Of a stretch of 64,000 bases of DNA, positions 45,839-54,006 are shown one piece after another; positions within the stretch are counted from its first letter, which is position 1; each line of letters opens with the position of its first letter. The position numbers and the translations under genes were made by a program. The DNA comes from Fischerella sp. PCC 9605 (GTDB taxonomy: Bacteria > Cyanobacteriota > Cyanobacteriia > Cyanobacteriales > Nostocaceae): positions 321,146-385,145 of the forward strand of contig NZ_KI912154.1 of assembly GCF_000517105.1 (NCBI RefSeq). Reading direction: 5' to 3'. Under the pieces are notes generated by a model. It saw only the letters and a list, made by a program, of their open reading frames with translations, was not told the DNA's origin and made no database searches.

Positions 45839-47038
45839 TTGGAAGAAATAAAATTTAACCAAGAATTTGAAGGTATTAATAGGAGTTTGGTGATACAGTT
45901 TTTTGCGTACTTAAAAACTAATAAATATTCTTATTCAATGCATACCCATTGTATATCGACCCTCAAAACTTTCTTTGAAACAGGAATTCTTAATCACTGG
46001 TTTAAGATTGAGCCTGCTTTAGTTAGACCTGAAGACTGGTTAAAGAAAACTAAAAGACTTCCTAGATTCATTCCAGAGGAAGTAATGACACAGCTTATTC
46101 AGCATTTAGATAATTTACCTGAATCTGTAATGCGAATGGTTCTAGTTAATATAGAATGTGGATTTAGAGTAGGGGAATTAATTAGACTAAAACTAGATTG
46201 TTTAAAATCTGATGGAAAGGGAGGTTGGCACATTCAATATCAAATGTACAAGATGAATAAAGAGCATACTAAACCTATCAGCAATGAGTTAGCTAAAGTT
46301 ATTCAAGAACAACAAGCATATATAAAACAGTTATTTGGTAATGACTTCTCGTATTTATTTTGTGGTAGAACACGGGGATACACAAAAGGACAGTATAAAG
46401 GGGTATTTATTGGTGTAAAACAAATAATGTCTGCTCAAGCTTTTAGCAGACATCTAAATGCTTTAGCTCAAAGATTTCAAATCAAAGATAAATCTGGTAA
46501 GGTCTGGAATTTTCAAAGTCATCAGTTTAGGCATACTGTTGGCACTCGAATGATTAATGCTGGTGTTCCCCAACATATTATTCAGCGTTATTTAGGTCAT
46601 GAGTCGCCAGAGATGACAATGGTATATGCTCACATTCATGATGACACCCTCAAAAAAGAAATTGAAAAATATCACGAATCAAAAGTAGTTAATTTCCAAG
46701 GTGAATCTGTTGAGCTAGACTCAACAATACTTTCTAGTAATGATGACTTGGAATGGTTCAAGAAGAATGTACAAGCCAGAGCATTAGAGCATGGTTACTG
46801 TGCTAGACCCAAACTATTAGGTGATTGTGATATTCCTGGTTTTGATGGTTGCTACAACTGCCCACATTGGAGGACTAATAAAAACTTCCTGCCCATTCTA
46901 AAAGATACCTTAGAGCGTACTAATAGCGTTTTAGAAAAAGCTCGGAACTGTGGTTGGCAACTGCAAGTTAATAAGAATACGCCGATCAAAGAAAACTTAG
47001 AGAAAGTCATTAAAACCTTGGAGGCAGACAATGACTAA
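45839..47038 (+). CDS. Tyrosine recombinase catalytic part, TnpB-like
   Basis: From TTG 45839 the frame encodes 399 residues with a partial core-binding domain and a full catalytic set: Arg110 in GFRVGELI, His228-x-x-Arg231 in HQFRHTVG, His254 in LGHES and Tyr263 in MVYAHIH. A cysteine-bearing tail (CARPKLLGDCDIPGFDGCYN, then CPHW) is typical of TnpB in this element type. It is in the same frame as the zinc-ribbon part upstream and separated from it only by a TAG and seven codons. It may be translated separately, by readthrough, or not at all. It overlaps the next gene by 8 bp. Confidence 0.8.
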   Translation: MEEIKFNQEFEGINRSLVIQFFAYLKTNKYSYSMHTHCISTLKTFFETGILNHWFKIEPALVRPEDWLKKTKRLPRFIPEEVMTQLIQHLDNLPESVMRMVLVNIECGFRVGELIRLKLDCLKSDGKGGWHIQYQMYKMNKEHTKPISNELAKVIQEQQAYIKQLFGNDFSYLFCGRTRGYTKGQYKGVFIGVKQIMSAQAFSRHLNALAQRFQIKDKSGKVWNFQSHQFRHTVGTRMINAGVPQHIIQRYLGHESPEMTMVYAHIHDDTLKKEIEKYHESKVVNFQGESVELDSTILSSNDDLEWFKKNVQARALEHGYCARPKLLGDCDIPGFDGCYNCPHWRTNKNFLPILKDTLERTNSVLEKARNCGWQLQVNKNTPIKENLEKVIKTLEADND

Positions 47039-47942
47039 TAGGAAAATAGAAGCTTTACGCTCTAGCGCAGCACAGAAAGCTAAGGAGTCGGCAGAACGAG
47101 TAGAGAAAGCACTTGAGAGGATGATAAAACAGGGTCAAATAATCAGTTTTAAATCTGTCGCTCAAGCTGCTAACGTATCAACTGCTTACTTGTACAAGCA
47201 GGAAGATTTGAGGACTAGAATTGAAACCCTACGTGACCAGCAAAAGCAAAAACCTAAATCTAAACAACCTCCAGCAGCATCCGACAATTCTAAATCCGTT
47301 ATTATTTCCACTTTAAGGGAAGAGAACAAGAAGTTACGAGCAGAAATAGAAGGACTTCGTAGAATCAATGAAGGGTTAGCTGGTAGGGTTTATCATCTAC
47401 AAGGTGCTGATGATTTAGCAGAAAGGCTCAAGGCTGAAAATTCAGATTTAAAACAACAATTAGATGAATGTCGCCGCCATACCTCACCTCCGCCAACAAA
47501 AGATAATCCAAAAATAACCTCAATAGAAAAGAAGCGATCTAAAAAAACTGGTGGCAGTGACAAAATAAAATCTGAACTAGATGCATTAAAAATAAAAATG
47601 AATACAACCCTGTCAAAGCTAATAGAAGAGGTTCCAGAGGAAACGGTAATAAAAGCGATTGATGCACTCAAAGAAGCTTTATCTATCACTCAAGTACGCA
47701 ATCCGGCAGGGTTTTTAGCAGAAGCTATCAGAAATACTTGGATACCCAATGAAAGGTATGAGGAGAAAGCAGAACTGGATATTTTTAAAGAATGGTTTCC
47801 AGTTGCTCAGTCTAAAAGATTAGTTGTAGCTTCAACAAAAATTGAAGGAGTGCTACACGTTTGTAGTCCTGAAGGTGAATGGATTCCTTTTGAAGAAATG
47901 GTTGCTAAGTATCCCTTAGAAGGATTACAGGAAATGACCTAG
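47031..47942 (+). CDS. DUF6262/TnpC-like transposition protein
   Basis: This 303-residue protein has an N-terminal helix-turn-helix-like region (ISFKSVAQAANVSTAYLYKQ, about 39-58), a long coiled coil (about 95-160) and a basic linker. Its C-terminal globular part includes NPAGFLAEAIRNTW and KEWFPVAQSKRL. The first two parts match the DUF6262 proteins that accompany paired recombinases in Tn554-like elements, where TnpC affects orientation and efficiency. It is much longer than Tn554 TnpC (about 125), so the C-terminal half is an extension. Start overlaps the recombinase stop by 8 bp. Confidence 0.78.
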   Translation: MTNRKIEALRSSAAQKAKESAERVEKALERMIKQGQIISFKSVAQAANVSTAYLYKQEDLRTRIETLRDQQKQKPKSKQPPAASDNSKSVIISTLREENKKLRAEIEGLRRINEGLAGRVYHLQGADDLAERLKAENSDLKQQLDECRRHTSPPPTKDNPKITSIEKKRSKKTGGSDKIKSELDALKIKMNTTLSKLIEEVPEETVIKAIDALKEALSITQVRNPAGFLAEAIRNTWIPNERYEEKAELDIFKEWFPVAQSKRLVVASTKIEGVLHVCSPEGEWIPFEEMVAKYPLEGLQEMT

Positions 47943-48086
47943 CTATCATTAGCTTTCTATAAATGTTTAGTTAAGTAGAGAAAATATTACAGTAAAATCA
48001 CTACTTTTAATTTTTTCAGTGAAATTTCCGTTACCACAGAGGATAAGAGCAGTTATTTTTGATTTGATGTAAACATTTTAAAATAA

Positions 48087-48729
48087 ATGACGCACTCATC
48101 AAATGCGTGGGATGACGCACTTTCCGAACTTGGTGATGGTGGTTTTATAGCTAATATTTTAGGCACTGCATACGATTCAACACGATTTAAGAAATACCGC
48201 CAGGATCTCATGTCTGATAAAAGTTGGGATAAAGAAAAAGCGGCTAATGAGATGATATTTCAAGCTGCCACAAAAATGACAGCACAGGGCGGAGGTTTAG
48301 GAATTTTTGGTGGTTTAGGTGCAGTAGCTGCTGGAGCAACAGATATCGCATCATTGATGTATCACCTTGTAGAAATGTGTGGTGTACTCGCAGAAATTTA
48401 CGGTCTTGACACTAGTGATGATAGAGTGAAAGCTTTTTTATTTAGCTGGTGTTTCAGGAGATTCTAATCTTACTGATAAAGCTTTTGTACTTTTAGACAT
48501 AGGAATGAATGCCACAGCTAGAGACATAGCTCTAAAACCTTTAGTCAAAACCTTACTAGTACCTATACTTAAAGCAATAGGAGTAAAAGTTGGTGTTAGG
48601 GGCGGAATTAAATTAGCAGAGTTAATTCCTATTGCAGGCGCAATTGTTGGTGGAGGAACCAATTGTTGGGTGGTAAATGATGTAGGACATAAGTTATTAA
48701 AAAAGGTAAAACAAATTAAAAGAAAATAA
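48087..48729 (+). pseudogene. EcsC-family gene with a one-base frameshift
   Basis: Two adjacent frames read as one protein of about 213 residues. The first ends after AQGGGLGIFGGLGAVAAGAT and YGLDTSDDRVKAF; the second continues AGVSGDSNLTDKAF and IPIAGAIVGGGTNCWVVNDV. These are the membrane-associated glycine-rich core and the end of EcsC-family proteins, whose function is poorly known. Removing one T from the T6 run at about 48434-48439 joins them. Either the gene is broken or the run is miscounted. It may be cargo of the Tn554-like element. Confidence 0.65.
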
Positions 48730-49333
48730 TGATTGAGTATTTTTTAGAAAAGCTCAAACTTAAAAAGTGATAAACGCCATTCAAAATATTTACATTTAGT
48801 TCCCTTTACCTTTGTCAGGCGAAGGGTTCTTTTGTTTGGTGTTCTTTAATGGCATTAATCAAAATGGTTGCCGCTCGCCCTGGAAGGTGGTAGGTCAGTT
48901 GACTGGTACGCTAAGAACATTCCAGGTCTACCGGGGAACTATTATTCTGCCAGGGCGATTGTTGAAGAGATGATAGAGGAGTATGCTGAATGAACAACGT
49001 TGTAGAAAATGACAACAACGTAGAGTCTTTATCTAGGTAACGTTGTAGACGCTGTAAACGACATAAACTGGTATACGACTCCTATTTGATTTTTGAAAAA
49101 ACTCAGTACACTTCCTGTTAAGAGTTCCCTGCCTTCACGAGTAAGTTCTCCAAATCAAATCGCATTGCTATATTAATAATATTTATTACACATAAAATTA
49201 GCGCGATCGCTACTGTACGTAAGCGAGTATGATGTATTTGAGTTTACCAGTTTAGATAAGTGAGTAGTTAGTTGTTAGTTTTTGGTTGTCTTTTGTCCCT
49301 TACTACTAACTACTAACCACTAACTACTAATCA
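48730..49333. other. Non-coding region possibly containing the element's right end
   Basis: No intact gene. A 9-bp inverted pair TCGCCCTGG/CCAGGGCGA (about 48874 and 48951) encloses a short reading frame ending DWYAKNIPGLPGNYYSARAI then VEEMIEEYAE stop at about 48993, which looks like the tail of a lost protein. ACAACGTTGT and related CAACGTAG motifs (about 48994-49060) echo the CAACAACAACAGCGTAG left end. TAGTTAGT-type repeats close the stretch (49265-49330). Confidence 0.5.
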
Positions 49334-49744
49334 TTAAACAATTTCTGCCAAAGGTGCAGGCTGCCAAACTTCTCCATATTTATCCCGCAGAGTGTGCCAA
49401 GCCTCTACTTGCCCAGGTTCATATTCACCCGGCTTACCCCACTGTAAAAACAAACTTAAAGCTGACTCCTGTTTATCATCCAAAAACCGGATGGCATAGG
49501 TGGTAAAGTTACCTCGCTTTGCTTCACCCGTTTCAAATTTCACCTGAGTTATTTTGTCCATATTCAAGTGAAATTCAAAACCTTCCGTGTGCATATTTGC
49601 GTATTTACCTTTAGGCAATTCCGCATAAAACAGCTTTTCCACCTTACCGCGTGCTTCTAATACAGCAGCGCTGCTAGTCACAATCAAACGCAAAGTTCCT
49701 AAAGTTTCGCAAGCTTCCAAAAATTCTTTTAATGTTTTGGTCAT
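49334..49744 (-). CDS. HutX/ChuX-like heme-utilisation protein
   Basis: A 136-residue protein from MTKTLKEFLEACETLGTLRL. HTEGFEFHLNMDKITQVKFE and the ending LSLFLQWGKPGEYEPGQVEA match the HutX/ChuX heme-carrier fold, which binds or stores heme in the cytoplasm. An ATG seven codons upstream also fits. The chosen start is served by AAAGGAC, which comes from the GACAAAGGAC repeat itself. It is last in the minus-strand ffh-to-phoH series. Confidence 0.65.
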   Translation of the reverse strand: MTKTLKEFLEACETLGTLRLIVTSSAAVLEARGKVEKLFYAELPKGKYANMHTEGFEFHLNMDKITQVKFETGEAKRGNFTTYAIRFLDDKQESALSLFLQWGKPGEYEPGQVEAWHTLRDKYGEVWQPAPLAEIV

Positions 49745-49772
49745 TTGTCCTTTGTCCTTTGTCATTTGTCAT

Positions 49773-49838
49773 TAGTTAGTAGTTAGTAGTTAGTAGTTGG
49801 TATTTTTACTACTAACTACTAACTCCCAACCACTAACC
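49773..49838. repeat. TTAGTTAGTAG repeats in inverted arrangement
   Basis: Several TTAGTAGTTAG units are followed by their complements CTACTAACTACTAAC, so the transcript could fold into a long imperfect hairpin between the PhoH-like and HutX-like genes. Similar blocks occur at about 26046, 49261 and 57546. Confidence 0.7.
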
Positions 49839-49843
49839 AATCA

Positions 49844-50797
49844 CTATTTTTCATATTGTTCATATGCATTAACAATACGCTGAACTAGGGGATGGCGCAC
49901 GACATCTTTTTGAGTGAATTCGCAAAAAGTAATTCCTTCAACGTGTTTTAAAATCTGTATGGCTACTGCTAATCCAGATTCTTGGTGTGATGCCAAATCA
50001 GTTTGGGTCATATCACCCGTTACTACCATGCGAGAATTGAAACCCAAGCGAGTTAAGACCATTTTCATCTGGGATGGTGTCGTATTTTGGGCTTCATCCA
50101 CAATCACAAAAGCATTATTCAGCGTACGTCCCCGCATGTAAGCTAAAGGAGCAACTTCAATCACACCTCTTTCCATTAATGATGGTACTTTTTCTGGATC
50201 GATGAATTCATTAATGGCATCGTAGAGAGGACGAAGATAGGGATTAACTTTCTGTTGCAAGTCTCCAGGCAAAAAACCGAGTCTTTCTCCAGCTTCGACC
50301 GCAGGGCGAGTTAAAATCAGCTTTTCATATTGGTTGGCCAAGAGTGCCTGTACGGCTACAACTACCGCCAAGAAAGTTTTGCCAGTTCCAGCAGGCCCGA
50401 CACAAAAAATCATGTCTTGCTTGCGTAGAGCTTGGATATACTGTTTTTGCCGAAAAGTTTTGGCGCGGACTTCTTCGCCTCGGCGAGTTTTGGCGAGGAC
50501 ATCTCGCTGCAAGTCTTGCAATTCATCTTCCCGATGAGTATCGAGGGCTTGGCGGGCTGTGAGAATATCAGCGCTAGAGACGATATTACCTTTGCTCCAG
50601 AGGTCTTCGAGCGATCGCACTAATCGACAAGCCAAGTCAATTTGTTTTACCGTACCGGAAATGTGTAATTCTTGTCCACGCAGTACTAGTGTAGCTCCTG
50701 TCTGCCTGGAGAGGATTTTAAGATTTTCTTCCCTTTGTCCTGCCAGAGCGATCGCGCTTGTGATATTCGGCAGTTCAATTTTCAAGGCATCTGCCAT
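49844..50797 (-). CDS. PhoH-family ATPase
   Basis: The 317 residues have an N-terminal KH-like region (about 8-66) followed by the PhoH ATPase domain with Walker A GPAGTGKT (134-141), a TRPAVEAGERLGFLPGD block and Walker B VIVDEAQN (231-238). The family is linked to RNA metabolism and is often encoded beside ribosome-maturation genes. Here rpsU, a KH protein, rpsP and ffh lie just upstream on the same strand. Length matches the family. Confidence 0.92.
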   Translation of the reverse strand: MADALKIELPNITSAIALAGQREENLKILSRQTGATLVLRGQELHISGTVKQIDLACRLVRSLEDLWSKGNIVSSADILTARQALDTHREDELQDLQRDVLAKTRRGEEVRAKTFRQKQYIQALRKQDMIFCVGPAGTGKTFLAVVVAVQALLANQYEKLILTRPAVEAGERLGFLPGDLQQKVNPYLRPLYDAINEFIDPEKVPSLMERGVIEVAPLAYMRGRTLNNAFVIVDEAQNTTPSQMKMVLTRLGFNSRMVVTGDMTQTDLASHQESGLAVAIQILKHVEGITFCEFTQKDVVRHPLVQRIVNAYEQYEK

Positions 50798-50994
50798 AGT
50801 GTTTGATGTAAAATTTTCCAGATAACCTCTGAGATAATAATTACGGATAAAAATGTAGAGGCGCGAGCAGCCTCTTAGATCGAAGCAAAGCTTACACGTC
50901 TCTACTTTGCTAGGTTTGTTTTACAACTGCTTTCAAACCCTGAGTTGCACACATAGCTTTGGTTAATTACTTTAACCAAAGATATTTTCCTCAT

Positions 50995-51171
50995 TTAGAA
51001 GCGACCGCCTTTACGTACGGTTTCCGCTTTGCGCTTGCGGCGCAGACTGGGTTTCTCATATCTTTCCCGGCGCTTGACTTCGGATAAAATCCCAGCTTTT
51101 TGAATTTTCTTTTTAAAACGTCTTAGTGCCGAGTCAATAGACTCATTTTCACCCAAACGGACTTCAGCCAC
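50995..51171 (-). CDS. rpsU: Ribosomal protein bS21
   Basis: A 58-codon gene starts with GTG at 51169-51171 and reads (M)[19 protein letters not shown] basic tail follows, with [17 protein letters not shown]. This is bS21, a component of the small ribosomal subunit involved in initiation. A strong AAGGAGGTG ribosome site lies about 13 bases upstream and fixes the GTG start. It is preceded by an unusually structured 420-bp gap and followed by the PhoH-like gene after 197 bp. Confidence 0.93.
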   Translation of the reverse strand: MAEVRLGENESIDSALRRFKKKIQKAGILSEVKRRERYEKPSLRRKRKAETVRKGGRF

Positions 51172-51179
51172 TCCCTAGT

Positions 51180-51400
51180 TTCACCTCCTTACAGAGATTA
51201 TCTGAGTCAAGTGAAGTACCCACAACCATACCCGTAAGGGTTGGTTGGGGCTTCCAGCTTCAACCGCTCTGCCTTCTGTGGAAGTCCGTACCGAGTACGG
51301 TGGAAGGTCTTACAAAGCGTCCACTGGCAGTCGCGCGTCTTCCACAGGCAGATATTGATTTCTGTTCGTGCCGCTTGGCTTTCGCGGACTGTGATTGTAG
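51180..51400 (-). promoter_or_regulatory. Structured leader upstream of rpsU
   Basis: On the minus strand this stretch precedes rpsU. It contains a perfect 9-bp inverted pair CTGTGGAAG (51276-51284)/CTTCCACAG (51339-51347). Nested in it is a CCGTA/TACGG hairpin at 51286-51300, and ACCCGTAAGGGTT lies near 51230. The density of pairings suggests a folded leader or small RNA. No known riboswitch was recognised. Confidence 0.4.
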
Positions 51401-51439
51401 TAACAACCGAATAATACCCCGTCTAGCAAGGAGAAGACA

Positions 51440-51514
51440 ATGACGCTATTAGTTGAAGATTGGATTGACAGGCTGCCAAGTTCAGCGGTTGACAACTCCT
51501 CAAACACCCCTTGA
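51440..51514 (+). CDS. Possible 24-residue small protein
   Basis: ATG at 51440 is preceded by AAGGAG at 51428-51433, seven bases away, which is ideal ribosome-site spacing. The frame begins MTLLVEDWIDRLPSS and ends SSNTP at TGA 51512-51514, directly in a terminator-like hairpin. The compact order of ribosome site, frame and hairpin on the strand opposite to the ribosomal genes supports a small gene. No family is recognised. Confidence 0.35.
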   Translation: MTLLVEDWIDRLPSSAVDNSSNTP

Positions 51515-51526
51515 AAGGGGTATTTT
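51506..51526 (+). terminator. Terminator-like hairpin after the small frame
   Basis: ACCCCTT at 51506-51512 pairs with AAGGGGT at 51515-51521 and is followed by ATTTTCGTC. The T-run is short. It could serve either the small plus-strand frame or transcripts leaving the KH-protein gene on the minus strand. Confidence 0.5.
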
Positions 51527-51595
51527 CGTCGTCGTCCGGCGTCTCTCCCCACCTAACATTTGTATAGCTAGGGACTTATGCCGATTTTGTTAAAC

Positions 51596-52027
51596 CTAGC
51601 GTGAACGGGATTTAACAACAGGGCGGCTTCCGTTACCGCGTCGTTCTTTTGGTTTGGGCGGCGGCAATCGCTCCTCTCCCTCTTCGTCAAAAGAAACACC
51701 GTCCCGACCAACACCATTACTGCCGTAGATATCTAAGTATACTGAGTGACCAGCAGCATCAGCAGCAGCAGCAATGACTGTGCGAATCGCCTGGATGTTG
51801 CGTCCTCCCCGACCAAACACTTTCCCTTTATCTGTGCTATCAAAAGCGATGCGAATCCAAACCCGCTTGTGGGTGTGATACATTTCACAATCGACGCTCA
51901 AGGACTGTGGCGATTCTAAAAACGGTTGGATCAAGAACCGTACTAGCCCAACGTAGTCAGGACTTACTGCTGGGGATTTTGTTCCGAGCTTAGGAAGCGG
52001 CTTTTGCACTGACCTGTTCAAAGACAT
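51596..52027 (-). CDS. KH-domain RNA-binding protein (KhpA-like)
   Basis: The 143-residue protein has a single KH domain with the [11 protein letters not shown] loop (about 73-83). A charged, probably disordered tail rich in Arg, Lys and Pro follows. Such proteins bind RNA and are encoded next to rpsP in many bacteria, as here. The N-terminal frame overlaps rpsP by 38 bp; a later start is possible, since residues 1-22 are poorly conserved in character. Confidence 0.85.
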   Translation of the reverse strand: MSLNRSVQKPLPKLGTKSPAVSPDYVGLVRFLIQPFLESPQSLSVDCEMYHTHKRVWIRIAFDSTDKGKVFGRGGRNIQAIRTVIAAAADAAGHSVYLDIYGSNGVGRDGVSFDEEGEERLPPPKPKERRGNGSRPVVKSRSR

Positions 52028-52250
52028 TTTCTTTTTCTAAAATGCGACGCACGGTGTCAGTTGGTTGAGCACCTTGCTGTAGTCGCTTGACGATGCCGGG
52101 AACATCCAGTCGCACTTCATCAGTTCTGGGATTGTAAAATCCTAGTTCCTCCAGGGGACGACCATCGCGGCGAGCGAGGCTGTTGATAGCGACTATGCGA
52201 TAACTCGCTTCCCGCTTTTTACCGTATCGCTTCAAGCGCAATTTAATCAT
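51990..52250 (-). CDS. rpsP: Ribosomal protein bS16
   Basis: The 86-residue protein starts [20 protein letters not shown]. It has the conserved [14 protein letters not shown] and the [12 protein letters not shown] region, the full-length hallmark of bS16. It assembles into the 30S subunit. It follows ffh by 295 bp on the same strand and overlaps the KH-protein frame, a widely conserved order. Confidence 0.95.
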   Translation of the reverse strand: MIKLRLKRYGKKREASYRIVAINSLARRDGRPLEELGFYNPRTDEVRLDVPGIVKRLQQGAQPTDTVRRILEKENVFEQVSAKAAS

Positions 52251-52545
52251 GGTTTAGAGACTATTCTCCTATTGTTAGCAACGAGTTTGCAGCTAGTTAA
52301 TGCGGAAGCCACCTTTACTTGGTGCTTCTGAAGGGACAATCGCGACGGCATTATGCCAAGTCAAGTAACTGTCCCTGAGTTTGTGTCAGATCTTCTTGAT
52401 CAAGAGGATCGCAACTTGCAATGCTAAAATGCTAATTTTAGCACTTACACAGGCTGAACTGCTATTGGTCAATAGTCATTTGTCCTTTGTCATTAGTCAT
52501 TGGTCAAAAACTAATGACCAATGACTAATGACAAAGGACCAATGA
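52251..52545. repeat. Gap between ffh and rpsP with inverted TCATTTGTCC-type repeats
   Basis: At about 52468-52545 units such as TCATTTGTCCTTTGTCATTA are followed by their complement ATGACAAAGGACCAATGAC. They would form a long hairpin directly downstream of the ffh stop. The rest is probably the rpsP promoter and leader. The same repeat type occurs by the HutX-like gene. Confidence 0.7.
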
Positions 52546-54006
52546 CTATAAAGTACCGAAACCTTTCTTCTTTTTGTCCTTCTTGGGCTTCTTTTTTGCA
52601 CCGGTGCCGCCACTATAACCCCTCCATCCAGGAGGAGCGGGACGATTTCCTGCTGCTGCGTAGGGGCTACCCATACCACCACCAAACATTCCCGGCATCC
52701 CAGGAAAGCTACCTTGACCCATTTGCTGCATAAGAGTACGCATTTTTTGGAAGTCACTTACCAGTTTACTGACATCCGCCTCTTTGTAACCGCTCCCAGT
52801 AGCAATCCGCCGTCGCCGACTGGGCGAACTAGCCAATAAATCTGGATTTTTGCGTTCTGCTGGAGTCATGGAATTAATCATCGCTTCGCAGCGCTTGAGC
52901 TGGGTTTCGCCTTGCTGCAACTGGTCATTCGTGAGCTTGTTCATCCCTGGAATCATCTTGATGATGCCTCCTAGGGAACCCATGTTTTTCAACAAGCGTA
53001 GCTGCTTGAGAAAGTCGGTGAAGTCGAACTTCGCCGTCAAGATTTTCTCTTGCATTTTCTCGGCATCAGCCAAGTCAATTTCTTCCTGGGCTTTTTCTAC
53101 TAAGGTAAGGACATCGCCCATACCCAAAATTCGCGATGCCATGCGATCGGGATAAAACGGTTGCAGGGCTTCAACTTTCTCGCCAACACCAACAAACTTA
53201 ATCGGCGCTCCCGAAATCCGTCGCACTGACAGTGCTGCCCCTCCACGGCTATCACCGTCCAGTTTGGTGAGAATTGCACCAGTAATACCAATCTGTTCGT
53301 GGAAGGTACGGGTAAGATTTGCTGCTTCTTGACCAGTCATCGCGTCCACCACCAAGAGAGTTTCGTGGGGTTGGACGGCTTCTTTGATGCGGGCTAACTC
53401 CGCCATCATCTCTGCGTCGATTTGCAGGCGACCGGCAGTGTCAATAATTACAGTGTCAACACCTTCTGCTCTGCCGCGCTCTACACCCTGTCGCGTAATT
53501 TCCACCGGATCGGCATCGCTTCCCATTTCAAAAACTGGTACCTCGATTTGCTTACCCAGTGTTACGAGTTGCTCAATAGCTGCTGGGCGATATACGTCTG
53601 TTGCCACCATCAAGCAGCTGCGTTCTAATTTCCGTAAATGTAAAGCCAACTTAGCAGTAGCAGTGGTTTTTCCTGTCCCCTGCAAACCTGCCATTAACAC
53701 AATCGTGGGTTGATCTTGGGCTTGCGCTAGGGGTACATTAGTTTCCCCCATGACCTGCACCAACTCATCGTAAACAATTTTGATGAACTGTTGGTCAGGA
53801 CGTACGCCAGCGATTACCTCGGCTCCTTGTGCCTTAGTTTCAATTTCGCTAATAAATTCTTTGACTACCTGGAGGTTTGCATCTGCTTCCAACAGGGCAC
53901 GGCGGACTTCCCGCAAAGCATCTTGAATATTGGATTGGGAAATTTTATCCTGTCCCCGCAGTTTTTTCCAGGCAGCTTCTAAACGGTCAGCAAGTGCATC
54001 GAACAT
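52546..54006 (-). CDS. ffh: Signal recognition particle protein Ffh
   Basis: The 486 residues comprise the N domain, the GTPase G domain with GLQGTGKTT (107-115), DTAGR near 190 and TKLDGDSRGG near 245, and the methionine-rich M domain (about 325-440) with the RRRRIATGSG RNA-binding motif. It binds 4.5S RNA and signal sequences and targets membrane proteins with FtsY. A Gly/Met-rich tail and a lysine-rich end follow. Length is typical for cyanobacteria. Confidence 0.95.
   Translation of the reverse strand: MFDALADRLEAAWKKLRGQDKISQSNIQDALREVRRALLEADANLQVVKEFISEIETKAQGAEVIAGVRPDQQFIKIVYDELVQVMGETNVPLAQAQDQPTIVLMAGLQGTGKTTATAKLALHLRKLERSCLMVATDVYRPAAIEQLVTLGKQIEVPVFEMGSDADPVEITRQGVERGRAEGVDTVIIDTAGRLQIDAEMMAELARIKEAVQPHETLLVVDAMTGQEAANLTRTFHEQIGITGAILTKLDGDSRGGAALSVRRISGAPIKFVGVGEKVEALQPFYPDRMASRILGMGDVLTLVEKAQEEIDLADAEKMQEKILTAKFDFTDFLKQLRLLKNMGSLGGIIKMIPGMNKLTNDQLQQGETQLKRCEAMINSMTPAERKNPDLLASSPSRRRRIATGSGYKEADVSKLVSDFQKMRTLMQQMGQGSFPGMPGMFGGGMGSPYAAAGNRPAPPGWRGYSGGTGAKKKPKKDKKKKGFGTL

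Larger units (their letters stand above)
44014..47942 (+). mobile_element. Tn554-like element with TnpA/TnpB/TnpC-type genes
   Basis: The left boundary is set by two facts: a tnpB remnant stops at 44013, and from 44014 the sequence matches 63873-64000. The element carries two tyrosine recombinases and a DUF6262/TnpC-like protein with overlapping frames, the plan of Tn554-family elements, which lack terminal inverted repeats and make no target duplication. The given right coordinate is only the last recombination gene. The true end is unresolved and could lie as far as about 49,060, after an EcsC-like cargo gene and a small palindromic region. Confidence 0.7.

Noticed and set aside
49261..49330. 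TTAGTTAGT repeats considered as attachment site of the Tn554-like element
   Set aside because: The same units occur at several unrelated intergenic places, so they are general genome repeats.
51310..51552. 80-codon minus-strand frame between the KH and rpsU genes
   Set aside because: No ribosome site and no family; it crosses several hairpins, so a structured non-coding leader is the better reading.
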